Shown: positions 7,796 through 14,922 of the stretch, in pieces | Position numbering within the stretch: the stretch's first letter is position 1 | How the letters are laid out: every line of letters starts with the position of its first letter | Assembly: GCA_009925965.1 (NCBI GenBank) | Contig: RFPW01000035.1 | Coordinates: forward strand, 1-15,366 | Direction of reading: 5' to 3' | Origin: Betaproteobacteria bacterium | GTDB taxonomy: Bacteria; Pseudomonadota; Gammaproteobacteria; Burkholderiales; Burkholderiaceae_E | DNA length: 15,366 nt | Program-made: the position numbers and the translations under genes | Notes under the pieces: model-generated | Told to the model about the DNA's origin: nothing | The model's database searches: none | The model's input: only the letters and a program-made list of their open reading frames with translations

Positions 7796-8362
7796 TCAGG
7801 AGAACATCTCCACCGCACCGTCAAGGCCCATCAGGCCAAGCTCGACTTTCAGGCTGGGGTGACGCTTGTTCACCTCCTTGCCGAAGGCCAGCAGGGCTTC
7901 GCGATGGGTTTGGGTTTCAATCGTCCGATTCGCAACTTTTTCTGCCCCATACGCAATCTTGGCGGCACCGCAATCCCGATGGTTCATCGCGATCACCTTG
8001 GGAATTCGATGCAGTTCGATCGATGCGGCCAGATTTTGCCAATACGTTTCGTGCCAGTCTTTAAATGCGGGGGCAACTGCGCCAATCGAAGCACCGGCAA
8101 AATTGAATTGACTGTACTTCCCGACCAGCCCGCGCCCTTTCATGTATTCGAAGGTCGGTTGTGGAAAACGCGGATCGATACAAGCCAGCAACATGGCATC
8201 GTAATTGCCCGACGCGGCTAACGCCAACGACGGAAGCGCTCCCGCCATGCCCAGACCGACACCAACGCCAGCGGCGGTTTGGAGGAAACGGCGACGTGAA
8301 AACGAAGCGCTGAGCAAATCTGCGCAGCAGGCGCAACCGGCAACTGGACGGAGTGAATTCAT
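7796..8362 (-). CDS. Tat-exported beta-carbonic-anhydrase-like protein
   Basis: This 188-residue protein has a textbook twin-arginine signal: SRRRFLQ at 22-28, a Gly/Ala-rich hydrophobic segment, and probable cleavage near LALAA (about 50). The mature part carries the beta-carbonic anhydrase zinc signature: C61-I-D63-P-R65, and H128-R-D-C131 in NHRDCGAAK. Beta-CAs interconvert CO2 and bicarbonate using zinc held by Cys, His, Cys and an Asp/Arg dyad; all five residues are present. The 67-residue Cys-to-His spacing is longer than the 56 of E. coli Can, and the mature chain is short. An enzyme with altered activity, or a zinc-binding relative, is therefore possible. The first 21 residues, before the Tat motif, contain an unusual GCACC cluster. 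The ATG at 8362 has AAGGAA 6 nt upstream. The NlpC gene follows after 4 nt. Confidence 0.85.
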   Translation of the reverse strand: MNSLRPVAGCACCADLLSASFSRRRFLQTAAGVGVGLGMAGALPSLALAASGNYDAMLLACIDPRFPQPTFEYMKGRGLVGKYSQFNFAGASIGAVAPAFKDWHETYWQNLAASIELHRIPKVIAMNHRDCGAAKIAYGAEKVANRTIETQTHREALLAFGKEVNKRHPSLKVELGLMGLDGAVEMFS

Positions 8363-8368
8363 CGAAAA

Positions 8369-8374
8369 TTCCTT
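8369..8374 (-). promoter_or_regulatory. Ribosome binding site of the carbonic-anhydrase-like gene
   Basis: AAGGAA on the minus strand ends 6 nt before the ATG at 8362-8360. It fixes the start, so the Cys-rich segment upstream of the Tat motif is part of the predicted protein. Confidence 0.55.
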
Positions 8375-8423
8375 AAAGGAGGAAACGCAAAAGCGGGGGG
8401 GAGGAACGACTTATAACAATCGG

Positions 8424-8440
8424 CTGTCATCTTATGACAG
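8424..8440. repeat. Perfect 7-bp inverted repeat (7-3-7)
   Basis: CTGTCAT and ATGACAG flank a 3-bp centre. The dyad sits directly after the stop codon of the flavin-reductase-like gene and about 60 bp upstream of the carbonic-anhydrase-like start. No T run follows in the direction of transcription, so it is a poor terminator. A TATAAG (minus strand, about 8410-8415) lies just downstream, so an operator next to a promoter is an alternative reading. Confidence 0.6.
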
Positions 8441-9076
8441 TTATTTGGGGCGAAATATCTTAAATAGCTGCTCTGGCCCAATTTTAAAGTAATCGGCAGG
8501 ACCGCCGCCACGCGCAATATGCTGGGCCTTTGAAGTGTCATAGACCCCATCGATCAAAAGGCGTCGATCGATATGAACTCCGACGACTTCGCCAAAGGTC
8601 ACGAAAGTCGAGATTGGCTCCTTCGCTGCGGTCTGCAACTGAACAATCTGGGTCAGGCGACACTCGAACGCCACCGGACTCTCCAGAACGCGTGGGGGCT
8701 TCACTAAACGACTGGGGGTGGGCGTCAATCCGGCCAACTGGAATTCGTCGACGTCGGCTGCCACGGCCGCGCTCGTTTGATTCATCGCTTCGGCCAACGG
8801 GAACGTGACAAGGTTCCAGACGAACTCGCCGGTCTCTTCAATGTTGAGTAATGAATCTTTGCGGCCGACACTGGCGAAGCCAACGATCGGTGGTACGTAA
8901 TTAAAGCCATTAAAAAAACTGTAGGGCGCCAGATTCAGAACCCCTGCCGCACTGCGCGTCGACACCCAACCGATCGGGCGAGGTGCAACGATCGAATTAA
9001 ACGGGTCATGCGGTAGCCGATGCCCCAGGGCAGGCTCGTAAAAGTGGATATCGGCGTGGTCAGTGGTTTGGGTCAT
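8441..9076 (-). CDS. Flavin reductase family protein (FMN-binding split barrel)
   Basis: This 211-residue cytoplasmic protein is of the DIM6/NTAB-like flavin reductase group. These bind FMN and typically pass electrons from NAD(P)H to flavin, often for a partner monooxygenase. The hallmark N-terminal stretch is present: FNSIVAPRPIGWVSTR (26-41), followed by NLAPYSFFNGFNYVPPIVGF. Then come the KDSLLNIEETGEFVWNLV strand-helix region (73-90) and the central strand SPVAFECRL (133-141). The C-terminal AQHIARGGGPADYFKIG resembles related proteins of this length. The ATG at 9076 has only a weak Shine-Dalgarno. The nuclease gene ends 32 bp upstream on the same strand, so read-through transcription is plausible. 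No monooxygenase partner is visible nearby, so the physiological electron acceptor is unknown. Confidence 0.88.
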   Translation of the reverse strand: MTQTTDHADIHFYEPALGHRLPHDPFNSIVAPRPIGWVSTRSAAGVLNLAPYSFFNGFNYVPPIVGFASVGRKDSLLNIEETGEFVWNLVTFPLAEAMNQTSAAVAADVDEFQLAGLTPTPSRLVKPPRVLESPVAFECRLTQIVQLQTAAKEPISTFVTFGEVVGVHIDRRLLIDGVYDTSKAQHIARGGGPADYFKIGPEQLFKIFRPK

Positions 9077-9108
9077 GACGGTGCACTTGGATGGGTCATT
9101 TAGAGGGG

Positions 9109-9897
9109 TCAGTCCAGCAGTCGGTTCAACAGATCGGCTAAGCGCTGCGTTGCGAGGACAAGCCGGGCCCGGACGATGCGTTGGGCGCGCGCTTCATAAT
9201 CGGAGTCGAGCTTGCGACGGTCGGGATAGAACCAGTCCTCTTCAACGATGCGACAGGATTCTTCAGCCCAACGTGCAGGATCGGCGCCTCGCGCGGCAAC
9301 GGCCACGGGTCCTCTGGCGGCTGACTCGAGATCGCGCCTCAAGAGTTCGAGGCCGCCCGGCCAATTCACGACGAGGGCGGTGTCCCAGACAGCGTGCAGG
9401 TTTGTGCCCCGCCCATAGGCTTGCAATTGAATCGTATTGCCGCCGCGGTCGTCGGCAAAACCGGCATGCAGCGGCTGGTGAACGTCGGCGACAAAATGGA
9501 CGACGTATTTCAGTGCCTTCAGACGATCAGCGTCCGCTCCGCGTGCGCCAAGGATGGTCGCCTGTCGATCGATGGCCCCCACCACGCACTGGCCCTGGGC
9601 GCAGTCGCGAGCTGCCTCGAATCGGCAACCGCCATGACGGGGGAGGTTCACGTAATGCCAGGGCGAGTCGGCGGCAGAGCGGTGGTCGTCTGCCCAGTTT
9701 GCAATCGACCCGAGCGTCGCGCCGGGCTCCAGACTCAGGAGACGTTCGATTTCGGCGCGTGCTTTGGGGCTCAGTTGCTGCTGGGCCAGGTCGCCGATCA
9801 GGCGGTGCCCGTCGACACCCCACGCGCCTGCTGTTTGGGTCACGTAAAACCCACAAAGGAGGGCGATCAGGGTCAGGGTGATACGCAAGGACTTCAA
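9109..9897 (-). CDS. Secreted S1/P1-type zinc nuclease
   Basis: This 262-residue exported nuclease acts on RNA and single-stranded DNA using three zinc ions. A Sec signal peptide (about 1-25, hydrophobic core LTLIALLCGFYV) ends at AGA before W26, which would be the mature N-terminus and, as in P1 nuclease, a zinc ligand. The other expected ligands are all seen: H31, D70 in NWADD, H81 in WHYVN, H134/D138/H144 in VHFVADVHQPLH, and H168/D172 in NLHAVWD. Cysteines at 91, 99 and 104 could form a disulfide. The start is a TTG at 9895-9897: the reading frame meets a stop at 9946-9948 with no ATG or GTG between, and the signal peptide begins right after TTG. No clear Shine-Dalgarno is seen. It could be the first gene of the minus-strand run. 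Confidence 0.92.
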   Translation of the reverse strand: MKSLRITLTLIALLCGFYVTQTAGAWGVDGHRLIGDLAQQQLSPKARAEIERLLSLEPGATLGSIANWADDHRSAADSPWHYVNLPRHGGCRFEAARDCAQGQCVVGAIDRQATILGARGADADRLKALKYVVHFVADVHQPLHAGFADDRGGNTIQLQAYGRGTNLHAVWDTALVVNWPGGLELLRRDLESAARGPVAVAARGADPARWAEESCRIVEEDWFYPDRRKLDSDYEARAQRIVRARLVLATQRLADLLNRLLD

Positions 9898-9934
9898 CGC
9901 GGGTGGACCAGATGTTGGGGATTGGAAGCTTGGG

Positions 9935-9993
9935 TCGTTCGAAAATTACCGAGATGTTGGCATAAGCTCGCTTACCATTCTGCTTTCGAACGA
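9935..9993. repeat. Perfect 10-bp inverted repeat in the divergent intergenic region
   Basis: TCGTTCGAAA (9935-9944) and TTTCGAACGA (9984-9993) are exact reverse complements 39 bp apart. Each arm contains the self-complementary core TTCGAA. They lie between the divergent nuclease and molybdenum-hydroxylase genes. A run of seven T begins about 7 nt after the right arm on the + strand. The repeat could be a paired operator or a long-loop hairpin in the leader of the + strand gene. Confidence 0.7.
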
Positions 9994-10037
9994 TTTCCCT
10001 TTTTTTAGCAATCGCATTTCAGGTGGACGGTCCGGTT

Positions 10038-12398
10038 ATGAATGCAAACAATCCTCAGGCACTGAGCGCTGAACTGGGCCTGGATTCGCTTCGATTTGGC
10101 AGCAGTGCGACGGTTCGGCGCGTTGAAGATCGGGCTCTGTTGCTTGGCGAGGGTCAGTTCACTGACGATTTGCAGCGCGAAGATTTAGCGCATCTCGTTT
10201 TCTTGCGTTCGCCCTACGGACATGCCGATATTCTCGGGATTGATGCCGAATCGGCACGTGTGATGCCCGGGGTCTTAGCGATCTACACTGGCGCCGAACT
10301 CGTGGCCGCGGGGGTCAAGGCCTTGCCGGCACCCCCCCCTCATTTTTTGCGTCCGGACGGTTCACCCGCTGCCAGTGCGCCACGCCGGGGGCTTGCTCAC
10401 GAGCGGGTCCGGTTTGCCGGTGAAGCCGTAGCGGCCGTGGTTGCGACGACCCGGCAGGCTGCCATCGATGCGGCCGAGGCGATTGATGTTCGCTACGAGG
10501 TCCTGCCAGCTGTGACTGATGTTCAGGCGGCCATGCAGCCCGGAGCTCCGGTGCTTTGTGCCCAGGCACCGGATAACGTTGTCGCGCATGCCCGTTCAGG
10601 GGATGCGGTGGCGACTGAAGCCGCATTTGCCAGCGCCGCTCACGTGGTGGAACTTCAGATTCGTAACCAGCGGCTTGCTCCGGCCTCCATCGAGCCGCGC
10701 GCGGTCATGGCCGAAATCGAAGCAGTCACTGGCAGGCTCGTGATGACCTTGTCGAGCCAGATGCCAACAGCCGTGCGTGACAGCCTGGCGAGTGCGTTGC
10801 CTGGGCTCAGTAAGGATCAGGTGCGGGTTCGCGTGCATGACGTGGGTGGCGGTTTCGGCATGAAGACCGGGATTTATCCCGAGGATATTGTGGTTGGTTT
10901 TGCGGCCCGACAACTCAAGCAACCCGTGCGCTGGCAGTCGCAACGCCTCGAAGAATTCATGACCTCAATACACGGTCGTGGCTTTGACACCTTGGCCGCA
11001 CTCGCGCTGGATCAGGATGGCCGGATTCTCGGACTGCGCTGTCGTACGCTGGCCAACGCCGGTGCCTATGCGACCCCGACGGCTTGCGTCATTCCGCTCG
11101 TTCTCGTCCCGTTTGTGTCCACGAGTGTGTACGACATCCCGGTGATGGACCTGCACAACCTTTCGGTGATGACCAACACCAGCCCGTTGGGGGCCTATCG
11201 CGGCGCTGGTCGTCCCGAGGCGATCTATGTCGTCGAGCGGTTGATGGATGCGGCCGCTCTTCAACTGGGCGTTGATCCCGTGGCCCTGCGGCGCCGCAAC
11301 TTGATTGCGCCCCAGCAGATGCCGTATCGCACGCCAGCGGGACAAGTTTATGACTCAGGCGAATTCGAGAAGATGCTTGATCAGGCGCTGCAGCTCGCGA
11401 CATGGGACGACTATGCCGCCCGCGATGCCGTGACCCGAGCCTCCGGGCGCTTGCGTGGCCGCAGCGTCACGACCTTTCTGGAATGGACCGGCGGTGGTGC
11501 GCTAACCGAGATGGTGAAGGTCGAAGTGCGGGCGGATCACGTCATCGAGCTCACCTCGGCGACGCTCTCAATGGGTCAAGGCATCGTGACCAGTTATGTG
11601 CAGTTGGCGGCCGAAGTTTTTGGTGTGCCAGTCGAATCGATCCGAATTATTCAAGGTGATACCGATCGCGCGAACGGGTTTGGCAGCGCGGGCAGCCGCT
11701 CGTTGTTTACCGGCGGTGGCGCCGTTCATGTCGCGAGCGAACGGACCGTAGAACATGCCAAGTCACTGGCGGCCGAAGCGCTCGAAGTGGCGGAGGGTGA
11801 TCTTGACTATCACGGTGGTCAGTTCACCGTGGTCGGCACGGATTTGAAGATTGGATTGTTCGAACTCGCGGCGCGGCAGCCTGAGGCGCGAATTCAGGCC
11901 TCAGGCGAAACAACCGCGGGTGGACCCAGCTGGCCCAACGCCTGTCATATCTGTGAGGTCGAGATCGATCCGGAGACGGGTGGGGTCGCGGTGGTCGCGT
12001 ACTCGAGCGTCAACGATATTGGACGCGTCATTAGCCCGCAGATCGTCGAGGGGCAAATCGACGGCGGAGTGGTTCAGGGGATTGGTCAAGCCTTGTGTGA
12101 ACAGGTGGTCTATGACGAAACCGGTCAGTTGCTGACTGCCAGTTTTATGGATTACGCAATGCCGCGCGCCGACATTCAGCCCCAACCCCGCACCGCATTT
12201 GATCCGTCTGTCCCCTGCAAAACCAATGTGTTGGGCGCTAAGGGCGTGGGTGAATTGGGGACAATCGGCGCCACGCCAGCGGTCGTTAACGCCGTGCTGA
12301 ATGCGTTGGTTACCGCGGGGGTGCCCCACAGTGTGGCGTTAAGTCTGCAGATGCCGCTCACCAGTGAGCGGGTTTGGCAGGCTCTCCAAACCGCGTGA
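10038..12398 (+). CDS. Xanthine dehydrogenase/CoxL-family molybdopterin-binding subunit (form-II-like)
   Basis: This 786-residue molybdenum hydroxylase large subunit carries the Mo-cytosine/molybdopterin active site of the xanthine oxidase family. These enzymes hydroxylate or oxidise substrates such as CO, aldehydes and N-heterocycles. The N-terminal a/b-hammerhead domain begins around VRRVEDRALLLGEGQFTDD. Cofactor motif GGGFGMK is at 270-276. The active-site loop is AYRGAGR (386-392), the signature of CoxL form-II/BMS-type enzymes and not the AYxCSFR of true CO dehydrogenase, so CO is not the assured substrate. The likely catalytic base is E739 in KGVGELGTIGATPAVVNAV. The frame is open to a GTG at 10023, but the ATG at 10038 is preferred. 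No 2Fe-2S small subunit, FAD medium subunit or Mo-cofactor maturation gene is adjacent, which is unusual. Family sure; substrate unknown. Confidence 0.95.
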   Translation: MNANNPQALSAELGLDSLRFGSSATVRRVEDRALLLGEGQFTDDLQREDLAHLVFLRSPYGHADILGIDAESARVMPGVLAIYTGAELVAAGVKALPAPPPHFLRPDGSPAASAPRRGLAHERVRFAGEAVAAVVATTRQAAIDAAEAIDVRYEVLPAVTDVQAAMQPGAPVLCAQAPDNVVAHARSGDAVATEAAFASAAHVVELQIRNQRLAPASIEPRAVMAEIEAVTGRLVMTLSSQMPTAVRDSLASALPGLSKDQVRVRVHDVGGGFGMKTGIYPEDIVVGFAARQLKQPVRWQSQRLEEFMTSIHGRGFDTLAALALDQDGRILGLRCRTLANAGAYATPTACVIPLVLVPFVSTSVYDIPVMDLHNLSVMTNTSPLGAYRGAGRPEAIYVVERLMDAAALQLGVDPVALRRRNLIAPQQMPYRTPAGQVYDSGEFEKMLDQALQLATWDDYAARDAVTRASGRLRGRSVTTFLEWTGGGALTEMVKVEVRADHVIELTSATLSMGQGIVTSYVQLAAEVFGVPVESIRIIQGDTDRANGFGSAGSRSLFTGGGAVHVASERTVEHAKSLAAEALEVAEGDLDYHGGQFTVVGTDLKIGLFELAARQPEARIQASGETTAGGPSWPNACHICEVEIDPETGGVAVVAYSSVNDIGRVISPQIVEGQIDGGVVQGIGQALCEQVVYDETGQLLTASFMDYAMPRADIQPQPRTAFDPSVPCKTNVLGAKGVGELGTIGATPAVVNAVLNALVTAGVPHSVALSLQMPLTSERVWQALQTA

Positions 12399-12456
12399 GT
12401 TATGATTTCCAGGTCTTGAATGATGCAAAACAACGCTAATTTGAACCGAGCTTGAG

Positions 12457-13551
12457 ATGGCAGAAGAAGGCGCACCACCACCGAAGCAGATGTCTCTGGC
12501 CGAGGCCCTCAAAGAGGGGGCCAAGGGGCCTGGGGGGACGATTACCGATGTGTCGCAACTGGATGGTCCGTCCAAGTGCGCGGTGGTTTTGCTGACGGTG
12601 GGAGCCGAGATTGGCTCCGAAGTCTTGCGTCTGCTCTCGCCCTTTGAGGTGCAGCGCCTGTCGTCGAAGATGGCGGCGGTGCGGGCGCTTTCGCGCGACA
12701 TCATCGTGGCGGTGCTCAAGGAGTTCAAAGAGACCACGTCGAACAATGCGTCGGTGGCGTTCGATACCGAGAACTTCATGGCCTCGATGCTCAACAAAGC
12801 ATTGGGTGCGGATGGAGCCAGCGATCTGCTGGGTCGTCTTGAGGCGGCGATGGACATGTCGGGTGTGGAGACGCTCAAGCGTCTCGAGCCTGACGTGCTG
12901 TACGAGGCGATCAAGAACGAGCACCCGCAGATTCTTGCGACGATTTTCGTGTTCCTGGAGCCGGCACAGTCGTCGACGCTGTCGAAGTTATTCCCGGACG
13001 AGTTGCGCAACGAAATTCTCTTGCGGGTCGCGTTGCTCGAGAAAGTTCAGCCCAGTGCGCTCAAGGAATTGAACGAGACGATGGCGAACATGATGCCCCC
13101 AGGGGGTGATGGGCGCCGGGCGAGCGTCGGGGGTGTGATTCCGACGGCCGAGATTTTGAATTTACTCTCGGGTGGTATTGATCAGGAAGCGCTGGCGACG
13201 ATTCGTGCATATGACGCGGAGCTTGCGGGCAAGATTGTCGAGCAGATGTTTACGTTCGAGGATCTGGTGCAACTTGAGGACCGGTCATTGCAGGCGCTGA
13301 TGCTGGAGATTCCGCAAGATCAGTTGGTGCGGGCGCTCAAAGGGGCGAGTGCGCGCTTGCGCGAGAAGTTATTCAAGAACATGGCCAAGCGGGCGGCCGA
13401 GACGGTCAAAGAAGCGCTCGATAGTTTGGGCCCGGTCAAGATTACCGAGGTCGAAGAGCAGCAGAAAGAGATGTTGCGCACGGCCCGCCAGCTGACCGAT
13501 GAAGGCCGGATGAGCATGGATCGAGGCGGCGGCGGCGGCGACATGATCTGA
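12457..13551 (+). CDS. fliG: Flagellar motor switch protein FliG
   Basis: FliG sits on the cytoplasmic face of the MS ring, couples to the MotA stator and helps set rotation direction. This copy has 364 residues against 331 in E. coli. The excess is an N-terminal extension of about 35 residues before the FliF-binding domain (PSKCAVVLLTVG). The middle domain has the EHPQ motif at 155-158. The C-terminal torque domain contains MFTFEDLVQLEDRS and ALKGASARLREKLFKNMAKRAAE as separate motifs. Aligned by eye to the E. coli torque residues, K264 is K295, R281 is R312, D288 is E319, D289 is A320 and R297 is K328, so one acidic position is lost. The protein ends in a Gly-rich tail. fliF, fliH and fliI are not adjacent, so this is a solitary fliG and may be a second copy. 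It converges on the next gene with 9 bp between. Confidence 0.95.
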   Translation: MAEEGAPPPKQMSLAEALKEGAKGPGGTITDVSQLDGPSKCAVVLLTVGAEIGSEVLRLLSPFEVQRLSSKMAAVRALSRDIIVAVLKEFKETTSNNASVAFDTENFMASMLNKALGADGASDLLGRLEAAMDMSGVETLKRLEPDVLYEAIKNEHPQILATIFVFLEPAQSSTLSKLFPDELRNEILLRVALLEKVQPSALKELNETMANMMPPGGDGRRASVGGVIPTAEILNLLSGGIDQEALATIRAYDAELAGKIVEQMFTFEDLVQLEDRSLQALMLEIPQDQLVRALKGASARLREKLFKNMAKRAAETVKEALDSLGPVKITEVEEQQKEMLRTARQLTDEGRMSMDRGGGGGDMI

Positions 13552-13560
13552 TCCTGGTTG

Positions 13561-14922
13561 TCAGTCTCTTCTCAACAAGGGTCCCATCGCCATTAGGGTG
13601 GCTTGCAATAATAGAATTTCCAGCGTGTAGACCGTCAGATAGCCGGCGATCGATGAAGTTTGGGCTGCGACCACATCTCGAATCACACCGCCGAGGCCCA
13701 TAGCGATTCCTGCCATCGTCGCCTGCACAGCGCCCCAAGCCCCCAAAGCAAGTCCCGCTTGACCGGGGGCGGCAAGATTCATGGTGGCGGTTAGCGTTCC
13801 ATGGCCGAACATCCCCCCACCTGCACCAATTAAAAACGTGCCAAGCGCGAACAGTTCGACCGACTGCAGTGGGGCCGCTGTCATCACGGCAATGAAGGCG
13901 GGGATTCCTAACAAGGCCCCATTGCCCGCCATCCGGAACGGGTCAGTGCCGCGACCCAAAACTTTCGAGGCCCAGGCAAATCCGGCGAGCCCGCCGATCG
14001 CCAGCGTGGCTGTTAACGTGGTCGTCAGCGCGACGCTCATGCTGAGGATTTCGCCGCCGTAGGGCTCAAGAAGTACATCCTCCATCGTGAAAGCCATCGT
14101 TCCCATTCCCACGACCAAAAGTCTGCGAGTAGCGTCCTTGCCCTCAAGAAACAACGACCAGGCACCTGCAAACGAGGTTTGTTCTCGGGTGTGGCCGATT
14201 CGATATTGGTCGCTGCGAGCCTCTTGTTTCCAAAGGGCAGTGACGTTCAGGATCAGGGTGGCGGCCGCGGCGCCCTGAATGACTTGAATTAATCGCCCCG
14301 GCGAGTAGTCTTCTAGCAGTGTGCCAAAGATTAATGCACTTAGAATCATTCCAATCAATAACATTGCGTACATGAGTCCGACCACCTTGGGCTGCGACTC
14401 AGTTGGTGCCAGATCCGTTGCTAAAGCAAGTCCGACGGTCTGGGTCGTATGCACGCCGGATCCCACAAGCAGGAACGCAAGGGCCGCCGCCGCATGTCCG
14501 ATCCAAGGTGGGGCGTCACCTGACTGGCCAGCACCAGAAAGCACGAGAAGGGCGAAGGGCATGATGGCGAAACCGCCAAACTGGAGTAGGGTTCCCATCC
14601 AGATAAACGGCACGCGCCGCCAACCCAATGCGGATTGGTGGGTGTCGGACTTAAATCCGATGATCGCTCGAAACGGCGCTGCGAGCAGTGGAAGCGCCAA
14701 CATGGCAGAGACCAGCGATGCGGCCACGCCGAGTTCGACGATCATCACCCGGTTTAAGGTGCCGATCAGCAGCACGAGTGACATACCCACCGACACCTGA
14801 AACAGTGCCAAGCGGAGCAGGCGGCGCAGGGGCAGTTCCGCAGTTGCCGCATCGGCAAACGGCAGAAAACGCGGGCCGATCGTGGCCAACGCCCCCATGA
14901 TCTTGTTTCGAAAGGGACTCAA
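13561..14922 (-). CDS. PucC/LhaA (BCH) family MFS transporter
   Basis: This polytopic inner-membrane protein of about 450 residues is predicted to have 12 helices. It belongs to the BCH/PucC family, whose members LhaA and PucC are needed to assemble LH1 and LH2 antenna complexes in purple bacteria, possibly by handling bacteriochlorophyll. The family stretch is very clear: FKSDTHQSALGWRRVPFIWMGTLLQFGG, here cited as FKSDTHQSALGW plus RRVPFIWMGTLLQFGG. The N-terminal parts FQVSVGMSLVLL and GTLNRVMIVELGV also fit. The start is uncertain: TTG at 14922 gives 453 residues, and ATG at 14898 gives 445. Neither has a good Shine-Dalgarno, and a stop lies in frame at 14965. In phototrophs lhaA usually sits with bch and puh genes. 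Here its upstream side abuts a DUF4062 fragment, so that context is absent or interrupted. Confidence 0.88.
   Translation of the reverse strand: MSPFRNKIMGALATIGPRFLPFADAATAELPLRRLLRLALFQVSVGMSLVLLIGTLNRVMIVELGVAASLVSAMLALPLLAAPFRAIIGFKSDTHQSALGWRRVPFIWMGTLLQFGGFAIMPFALLVLSGAGQSGDAPPWIGHAAAALAFLLVGSGVHTTQTVGLALATDLAPTESQPKVVGLMYAMLLIGMILSALIFGTLLEDYSPGRLIQVIQGAAAATLILNVTALWKQEARSDQYRIGHTREQTSFAGAWSLFLEGKDATRRLLVVGMGTMAFTMEDVLLEPYGGEILSMSVALTTTLTATLAIGGLAGFAWASKVLGRGTDPFRMAGNGALLGIPAFIAVMTAAPLQSVELFALGTFLIGAGGGMFGHGTLTATMNLAAPGQAGLALGAWGAVQATMAGIAMGLGGVIRDVVAAQTSSIAGYLTVYTLEILLLQATLMAMGPLLRRD

Noticed and set aside
8375..8382. AAAGGAGG on the + strand, a perfect Shine-Dalgarno-like sequence
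   Set aside because: No start codon follows at a usable distance on the + strand, and the region is the leader of a minus-strand gene.
8424..8440. Rho-independent terminator after the flavin reductase gene
   Set aside because: A stem is present but no T run follows it, and the loop is only 3 nt; kept as a possible operator instead.
9063..9881. Open frame of 272 codons on the + strand opposite the nuclease
   Set aside because: It is very Arg-rich, as is usual for shadow frames in GC-rich DNA; the minus-strand frame keeps all nine S1/P1 zinc ligands.
9958..9973. Possible sigma-54 promoter (TGGCATAAGCTCGCTT) upstream of the molybdenum hydroxylase
   Set aside because: The GG-to-GC spacing is 9 rather than 10 bp and the -12 box is poor; sigma-54 promoters do not tolerate this.
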